A DNA stretch of 9,964 nucleotides from Acidobacteriota bacterium (GTDB lineage Bacteria; Acidobacteriota; UBA890): positions 1-9,964 of the forward strand of contig JAUWTE010000077.1 in the NCBI GenBank assembly GCA_030609765.1. The letters run 5' to 3'. Below the pieces are notes generated by a model. The model saw only the letters and a program-made list of their open reading frames with translations, did not search any database and was not told where the DNA came from. Position numbers and translations under genes: made by a program. Positions 5,365 through 9,964 of the stretch are shown here, piece by piece. How positions within the stretch are numbered: the first letter of the stretch is position 1; each line of letters begins with the position of its first letter.

Positions 5365-6021
5365 ATGCCGACTGGCGCTGCGCAAACCAAGCCCTCGCCG
5401 CACGTTCAAAGAAAACGGCGCAAGCGCCGTGCAGAGATTCTCCACGCAGCCCTCAGGGCCTTCCGTACCAAGGGTTATCACGCCACCACGCTGGATGATA
5501 TCGCCGATGACTTGGGCGTGAGAAAGACGGCCCTCTACCACTACTTTCCGGACAAGGAAACGATTCTCTACGAGTGCCACCGCGAAGCGCTGGGCGAGAT
5601 CAAGCGCCTCATGAAGGAGGCGCAGAAGCTCGATACCGCGGAGGAGCGCCTGGCGCACGTGATCCAAGAGCACGTCCGGGTCATGACCGACACCCTCGAG
5701 GGCTCTCCGTTGGCCTTTGAGGTGCCGGCACTGTCCGGCAGGCGCCAGGCACAGGTCATTGCCGCTCGCGACCGTTACGAGGGCGAGCTGCGGCAGATCA
5801 TCGACGACGGGATCAAAAGCAAAGAGTTTCGGCCGGTGGACTCCAAGCTCGCGGCCTTCGCGATCCTCGGGGCGATCAACTGGATCGCCCGCTGGTATCA
5901 GCCGGAGGGACCGCTGCAGGGCTCCGAGCTCGGTGCCGAGTTCGCCGACTACCTCGTAGGAGGGCTCTCGAACGCACGAGCGTGTGACGAGATCCCTGAC
6001 GAAATGGAGAGTTCATCATGA
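5365..6021 (+). CDS. TetR-family transcriptional regulator of the operon
   Basis: This is a 218-residue one-component regulator. A basic N-terminus (QRKRRKRRAEILHAALRAFR) leads into the TetR helix-turn-helix at about 22-68: TTLDDIADDLGVRKTALYHY (41-60), then FPDKETILYECH. The remaining helices form the ligand and dimer domain, with a TetR_C-like stretch (AAFAILGAINWIARWY, 163-178). An open frame continues upstream to 4963, but that part covers selC, so the ATG at 5365, preceded by GGGAG (5351-5355), is the start. Its stop overlaps the start of had (ATGA, 6018-6021), so the regulator is the first gene of the operon and is probably translationally coupled to it. The likely role is repression relieved by an aromatic or alicyclic acyl-CoA; the ligand is inferred from context only. 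Confidence 0.92.
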   Translation: MPTGAAQTKPSPHVQRKRRKRRAEILHAALRAFRTKGYHATTLDDIADDLGVRKTALYHYFPDKETILYECHREALGEIKRLMKEAQKLDTAEERLAHVIQEHVRVMTDTLEGSPLAFEVPALSGRRQAQVIAARDRYEGELRQIIDDGIKSKEFRPVDSKLAAFAILGAINWIARWYQPEGPLQGSELGAEFADYLVGGLSNARACDEIPDEMESSS

Positions 6022-7073
6022 AGGCGCTCCGACTGGTCGCGCCCAACGAGCCCCTGATCATCGAGGAGGTTCCGGCGCCGCAGCCGGGAGCCGACGAAGT
6101 CCTCGTTCAGGTGGCTGGTTGTGGCGTTTGCCATACCGACATCGGATTCTGGAAGGATGGCGTTCCCACCAAGAAGGAGCTGCCTCTGACACTCGGGCAC
6201 GAGATCAGCGGCACGGTTATTGCGGCGGGCGCCGAGTACGAGCAGATGGTTGGCCGTGAGGTCATCATTCCCGCGGTGATCCCGTGCGGCGAGTGCGTCC
6301 TGTGCAAGGAGGGGCGTGGCAACGTCTGCCGCGCGCAGATGATGCCGGGCAACGACATCGACGGCGGCTTCGCCGAGCAGATCGTGGTGCCGGGCCGGGG
6401 GCTGTGCACGATTGAAGATCGCGGCGACTACGAGCTCTGGGAGCTTTCCGTCGTTGCCGACGCGGTCACCACGCCTTACCAGGCAGTCGTGCGCAGCGGG
6501 TTGCGGGCCGGGGATCTAGCCATCGTCATCGGTGTCGGTGGCATCGGAACCTACAGCGTGCAGGTGGCTGCCGCCCTGGGCGCCCGGGTGATCGCCATCG
6601 ATGTCGATGCGGCGAAGCTGGCCGCCGTTGCCGATCATGGCGCCGGTTTCGTCATCAACTCGGCGGAAACAGATTTCAAGAGCCTCAAGAAACAGGTCAG
6701 GGGGCAGGCCAAGGAGTGGGGCTGTGCGTCCCATAGCTGGAAGATCTTCGAGTGTTCGGGCCACCCGGGCGGGCAGATGACAGCCTTCGGGCTTCTGACC
6801 TTCGCGTCGACGCTCATGGTCGTGGGCTTCACGCTTGCCAAGACCGAGGTGCGCCTCAGCAACCTGATGGCCTTCGATGCCACGCTGCAAGGCACCTGGG
6901 GCTGCAAGCCCGAGCTGTATCCCGAGGCCTTGAAGCTGGTGACCGAAGGCAAAATCACGCTCAAGCCATTCATCCGGTCGTTCCCCATGAGCCAGGGGCC
7001 GGATGTCCTGCAGCAAGTCGCCGATCATCAGATCGACGAGCGCGCCATCCTGATTCCGGACTGGGAGGCATGA
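6018..7073 (+). CDS. had: 6-hydroxycyclohex-1-ene-1-carbonyl-CoA dehydrogenase
   Basis: This 351-residue zinc-dependent alcohol dehydrogenase oxidises 6-hydroxycyclohex-1-ene-1-carbonyl-CoA to the 6-oxo compound with NAD+, in the lower benzoyl-CoA pathway. Catalytic zinc ligands are seen at Cys38 (GVCHTD) and His61-Glu62 (GHE); structural zinc cysteines are at 90, 93, 96 and 104; the Rossmann motif GVGGIG is at 172-177. Stretches such as LSVVADAVTTPYQA (143-156), WKIFECSG (241-248) and VRLSNLMAF (278-286) are what I recall as typical of Had rather than of general alcohol dehydrogenases, and the next gene, oah, makes the assignment firm. The start overlaps the TetR stop; the ribosome site GGAGAG lies inside tetR. 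The gap to oah is 46 bases. Confidence 0.92.
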   Translation: MKALRLVAPNEPLIIEEVPAPQPGADEVLVQVAGCGVCHTDIGFWKDGVPTKKELPLTLGHEISGTVIAAGAEYEQMVGREVIIPAVIPCGECVLCKEGRGNVCRAQMMPGNDIDGGFAEQIVVPGRGLCTIEDRGDYELWELSVVADAVTTPYQAVVRSGLRAGDLAIVIGVGGIGTYSVQVAAALGARVIAIDVDAAKLAAVADHGAGFVINSAETDFKSLKKQVRGQAKEWGCASHSWKIFECSGHPGGQMTAFGLLTFASTLMVVGFTLAKTEVRLSNLMAFDATLQGTWGCKPELYPEALKLVTEGKITLKPFIRSFPMSQGPDVLQQVADHQIDERAILIPDWEA

Positions 7074-7119
7074 GCAAGGTGCGCGTCCGATCCCGATCGT
7101 TCGTCAGGAGACATTAGAC

Positions 7120-8220
7120 ATGCTCAAGAGCCACACGCTCGTTGACGACTACGAGTACAAGCACATCCAGTACGAGCTGCGCCCCGCGCTGGACCCCGCA
7201 GGCAAGGAAGTCGAGGGCTTGTTCAACGCCTGGATCAGTCTCGACAACCCCGGCCAGTACAACAGCTACACGACCGATGCGGTCAAGGAAGTGATTCTCG
7301 CCTTCCGGCAGGCCTCCATGGACCGCAGCGTCAATTGCTGCGTGTTCACGGCGGTGGGCGACAAGGCCTTCTGCACGGGCGGCAACACCAAGGAGTACGC
7401 CGAGTACTACTCGAGCAACCCGCAGGAGTACAAGCAGTACATGCGTCTGTTCAACGACATGATCGACTCGATCTTGCGTTGCGACAAACCGGTCATCAAC
7501 CGAGTGAACGGCATGCGCATCGCGGGCGGGCAAGAGATCGGCATGGCCTGCGACTTCAGCATTGCCGCCGATACGGCGCGCTTCGGACAGGCGGGGCCGC
7601 GCCACGGGTCGGCACCCGACGGCGGCTCCACCGACTTCCTGCCTCTCTACGTTGGCTTCTCGCGAGCCATGGAGAGCTGTGTCCTGTGCGAGATGTGGAG
7701 CGCCCACAAGGCCATGCACATCGGCCTGCTGAACGGGGTCGCCCCGGTGCTGAAGGTCGATGGCGAGTGGATTCCGAACCCGATGGTGATCACGGATCGG
7801 TTCGTCGACGACTTCGGCAACATCGTGTACGGGGACTTCAAGCTGGGTGCGGAAAAGGCGGCTGCCAAGGAGGTTATGGCCAAGGCTGAGACCGACCTGG
7901 GCAAGCTCGACGAGGCAGTCGAAGCGCTGTGCACGAAAGTCCTCATGCTGATGCCTGACTGCGTCTCCAAGACCGTAAACGGCCTGAGGAAGCACAAGCA
8001 GTGGCATTGGGACAACACCAACGTCACCAACAGGGAATGGCTCGCGCTCAACATGATGACGGAGGCCAAGGCCGGCTTCCGCGCCTTCAACGAGGGACCG
8101 AAGGGCAAGCGGGAGGTCGACTTCATCAAGCTCCGCCAGCTTTTGGCGCAGGGGCACGAGTGGAACGAAGAGCTGATACGAGAGATCTCACCCCAGTACC
8201 AGACCGGGGAAGAGGAATAG
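7120..8220 (+). CDS. oah: 6-oxocyclohex-1-ene-1-carbonyl-CoA hydrolase (ring-opening)
   Basis: This 366-residue crotonase-fold enzyme (also called BamA) adds two waters to 6-oxocyclohex-1-ene-1-carbonyl-CoA and cleaves the ring to 3-hydroxypimelyl-CoA. It is the marker enzyme of anaerobic benzoyl-CoA degradation. Diagnostic stretches are NAWISLDNPGQYNSYTTDAV (36-55), FTAVGDKAFCTGGNTKEYAE (76-95), the second oxyanion-hole region NGMRIAGGQEIGMACDFSIA (130-149), GQAGPRHGSAPDGGSTDFLP and a C-terminal WLALNMMTEAKAGFRAFNEG. The length matches the family (about 360-380) and exceeds common enoyl-CoA hydratases by about 100 residues. The start has CAGGAGA (7105-7111) 8 bases upstream. It is expected to be cytoplasmic and homo-oligomeric. 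The SDR gene follows after 16 bases. Confidence 0.96.
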   Translation: MLKSHTLVDDYEYKHIQYELRPALDPAGKEVEGLFNAWISLDNPGQYNSYTTDAVKEVILAFRQASMDRSVNCCVFTAVGDKAFCTGGNTKEYAEYYSSNPQEYKQYMRLFNDMIDSILRCDKPVINRVNGMRIAGGQEIGMACDFSIAADTARFGQAGPRHGSAPDGGSTDFLPLYVGFSRAMESCVLCEMWSAHKAMHIGLLNGVAPVLKVDGEWIPNPMVITDRFVDDFGNIVYGDFKLGAEKAAAKEVMAKAETDLGKLDEAVEALCTKVLMLMPDCVSKTVNGLRKHKQWHWDNTNVTNREWLALNMMTEAKAGFRAFNEGPKGKREVDFIKLRQLLAQGHEWNEELIREISPQYQTGEEE

Positions 8221-8236
8221 GAGAGGAAGTGTTGGC

Positions 8237-8986
8237 ATGGACTTAGGGCTGGAAGGCAAGAACGCCATTGTCACGGGTGGCAGCCTCGGCATCGGAGCTG
8301 CGATTGCCCTGACGTTGGCGAAGGAAGGCTGCAACGTGGCGCTCAACTACCGTCGCCACGATGTGGAGGCGAAGGCGATTGTCGCCGAGATCGAGGCGAT
8401 GGGCCGGAAGGGGCTGGCGATCCAGGCGGATGTCAGCAGCTACGACGACGCCCAGAAGATGGTGCAGACGGTGGTCGACGAGCTCGGCCGGCTGGACATC
8501 TTGGTGTGCAACGCCGGCATCAACTGGGACGGTGTGATCTGGAAGATGTCCGAGGAGCAGTGGGACACGGTGATCTCCGTCAACCTCAAGGGCTACTTCA
8601 ACTACAACAAAGCCGCGGCCATCGTCATGAAGGACCAAAAGTACGGCAAGATCGTCAACATCTCGTCGATCAACGGGCTGCGGGGCAAGTTCGCGCAAAC
8701 GAACTACGCCGCCTCGAAAGGCGGCGAGATCGCCATGAGCAAGTCGCTGGCGCGCGAGCTCGGCAAGTTCAACGTCAACGTGAACGTCGTCGCTCCCGGA
8801 ATGGTCATGACCGACATGGCCGCGGGCATCCCTCCCGAGTTCCTCACCAAGGCGATGGACGAGACGGCGGTGGGCCGCTTCGCGACCCCCGAGGAGTGCG
8901 CCGATGTGGTGGCGTTCCTCTGCTCGGACCGCTCGCGTCACGTTACGGGTGAGGTGATCAAGGTCGACGGCGGCCAATACATGTAG
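8237..8986 (+). CDS. Short-chain dehydrogenase, probable 3-hydroxyacyl-CoA dehydrogenase
   Basis: This 249-residue classical SDR (FabG-like) has all key elements: cofactor loop TGGSLGIG (13-20), CNAG (91-94), Asn116 in SVNLKG, catalytic Ser144, Tyr157 and Lys161 (NYAASK), PG (187-188) and a C-terminal GEVIKVDGGQYM. Aspartate in QADVSS (63-68) and NYRRHD after the second strand suggest possible NADP(H) use (Arg39-Arg40), though NAD+ use cannot be excluded. In this position, after Oah and before a thiolase, the natural job is oxidising 3-hydroxypimelyl-CoA to 3-oxopimelyl-CoA. That is inference: the same fold serves acetoacetyl-CoA or acyl-carrier-protein reduction, and BbsC/BbsD of toluene degradation. 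The ribosome site is GGAGAGGA, overlapping the oah stop region. Confidence 0.9.
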   Translation: MDLGLEGKNAIVTGGSLGIGAAIALTLAKEGCNVALNYRRHDVEAKAIVAEIEAMGRKGLAIQADVSSYDDAQKMVQTVVDELGRLDILVCNAGINWDGVIWKMSEEQWDTVISVNLKGYFNYNKAAAIVMKDQKYGKIVNISSINGLRGKFAQTNYAASKGGEIAMSKSLARELGKFNVNVNVVAPGMVMTDMAAGIPPEFLTKAMDETAVGRFATPEECADVVAFLCSDRSRHVTGEVIKVDGGQYM

Positions 8987-9004
8987 ACAGGACGTGAAAT
9001 CGTC

Positions 9005-9964
9005 ATGAATAGAGTCGGAATTATTGGCATTGGACATGGCGTCTTTGGCCGCCGCAGTGACGCCACGGTCCAGGAGTTGGCCTTCGAGGCCTTCAGGGCG
9101 GCCATGCAGGATGCCGGCATTGACCGCGACGCGCTCGACGCGTCGGTCATCGGCTCCGTCCCGGAGTATCACAAGCAACGCTCGCTCGCCGGCGTGGTAC
9201 AGGAGTACCTGGGCCTGGTGCCGCGCCCCACGTGGCTCACCGAGGTGGCCTGTGCGTCGGGCAGCGCGGCCATCCGCACCGGCTGGATGGCGATCAAGGC
9301 CGGCGTCCACGATGTGGTGGCGGTGATCGGCTGCCAGAAGATGACCGAGCTATCCACTCCCGAGATCCTCGCCCTGATGGGCAGGGTCGGTGAGGTGCAG
9401 TGGGAGTCCGGCTTCGGAACGACGTTCCCGGGCTACTACGCGCTCTTCGCACGGCGCCACATGCACGAGTTCGGCACTACCCGCGAGAACCTGCTGCAGG
9501 TTGCGGTAAAAAACCACCACTACGGCGCCATGAACCCCATGGCTCTGTTCAGAAAGGAGATCACCCTCGAGAAGGCGCTGGCTTCGGAGGAGGTGGCGAC
9601 GCCCCTCCAGGTCTACGACTGTTGCGCCAACTCCGACGGGGCCGCCTGCGTAATTCTCGCCAATGAGGAGAAGGCAAAGGAGCTCTCCGAGGAGCCGATC
9701 TGGCTCGATGGCATGGGCTGCGCGACCGCCAGCATGTCGGTTCTCAGGCGCCCGAGCCTCACGGGCTTACCCAGCGCCCAGCAGGCTGCCTCGGTTGCAT
9801 ACGAGATGGCCGGGGTCACGGCTGATGACATCAAGGTCGCGGACGTCCACGACTGCTTCACCATCGCCGAGATCATAGCCACCGAGGACTTGGGCTTCTT
9901 CGCGCCCGGCAAGGGCTGGGAAGCGGCGGAGAACGGGGAGACCGCCCGCGACGGCACGCGCCCC
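9005..9964 (+). CDS. SCP-x/BbsB-type thiolase, cut at the right edge
   Basis: The frame is open from the ATG at 9005 to the window end: 320 residues, against about 380-400 for the family. It starts MNRVGIIGIGHGVFGRR, has nucleophile Cys83 in EVACASGSAA (80-89), the helix and loop KNHHYGAMNPMALF (169-182), DCCANSDGAACVIL (205-218) and VHDCFTIAE (281-289). These are hallmarks of the SCP-x-like thiolase branch, which includes archaeal acetoacetyl-CoA thiolases and BbsB, rather than FadA/PhaA thiolases. The C-terminal catalytic Cys/His region is missing because the window ends. The inferred role is thiolytic cleavage of 3-oxopimelyl-CoA to glutaryl-CoA and acetyl-CoA. Members of this branch often need a small zinc-ribbon/OB protein (DUF35, BbsA-like), which may lie just downstream. 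AGGA (8989-8992) is the only ribosome site seen, 12 bases from the ATG. Confidence 0.88.
   Translation, partial: MNRVGIIGIGHGVFGRRSDATVQELAFEAFRAAMQDAGIDRDALDASVIGSVPEYHKQRSLAGVVQEYLGLVPRPTWLTEVACASGSAAIRTGWMAIKAGVHDVVAVIGCQKMTELSTPEILALMGRVGEVQWESGFGTTFPGYYALFARRHMHEFGTTRENLLQVAVKNHHYGAMNPMALFRKEITLEKALASEEVATPLQVYDCCANSDGAACVILANEEKAKELSEEPIWLDGMGCATASMSVLRRPSLTGLPSAQQAASVAYEMAGVTADDIKVADVHDCFTIAEIIATEDLGFFAPGKGWEAAENGETARDGTRP

Noticed and set aside
7114..8157. 347-codon open frame on the minus strand opposite oah
   Set aside because: It mirrors the strongly conserved oah coding frame and arises from high-GC third positions; its product has low-complexity Val/His/Arg composition and no recognisable fold.
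8243..9310. 355-codon open frame on the minus strand opposite the SDR and thiolase genes
   Set aside because: It crosses two well-supported plus-strand genes and their junction, and the product is rich in His, Arg, Leu and Val with no motif; it is a shadow frame.

Overview
The window is high-GC, densely packed bacterial DNA, most likely from a proteobacterium-like Gram-negative. The signs are exported and membrane-anchored envelope proteins, a membrane-anchored HtrA protease, a polyprenol-phosphate-type glycosyltransferase and a bacterial-type selenocysteine tRNA. It reads as an anaerobe or facultative anaerobe that degrades aromatic compounds. I cannot place it more finely from sequence alone: Gammaproteobacteria and the former Deltaproteobacteria both fit.

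Left part (1-4473), housekeeping and envelope genes. The C-terminus of an unidentified gene (2-271, +) converges on a family 2 glycosyltransferase (275-1264, -). Next come a secreted coiled-coil protein (1309-1950, +) and, converging on it, a minus-strand pair: a membrane-anchored HtrA-like protease (2312-3601) followed by a small acidic protein (1965-2285). Divergent from the protease is a two-gene plus-strand unit: a DUF5674-like protein (3737-4114) and a 120-residue helical protein (4111-4473) that starts inside its stop codon. An 18-base palindrome ends two bases before the DUF5674-like start codon.

Middle part (4497-5209), two tRNA genes. tRNA-Ala(GGC) on the minus strand lies downstream of a minus-strand coiled-coil gene (4589-4969). 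On the plus strand is selC, tRNA-Sec with anticodon TCA (5112-5209). The organism therefore probably inserts selenocysteine at some UGA codons.

Right part (5273-9964), a catabolic operon that begins just 3' of selC. A promoter with nested palindromes and a short direct repeat precedes a TetR-family regulator (5365-6021), whose stop overlaps the start of the next gene (ATGA). Then follow 6-hydroxycyclohex-1-ene-1-carbonyl-CoA dehydrogenase (had), 6-oxocyclohex-1-ene-1-carbonyl-CoA hydrolase (oah/bamA), a short-chain dehydrogenase, and an SCP-x/BbsB-type thiolase cut off by the window end. Had and Oah are diagnostic of the anaerobic benzoyl-CoA pathway: they oxidise and hydrolytically open the dearomatised ring to 3-hydroxypimelyl-CoA. 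The next two genes are of the right chemistry to oxidise that product and cleave it to glutaryl-CoA and acetyl-CoA, so gene order appears to follow reaction order. The ring reductase and the dienoyl-CoA hydratase are not in the window. The most interesting points are the use of an SDR plus SCP-x-type thiolase for the last steps, the placement beside selC (a known island integration site), and the architecture of the TetR control region.
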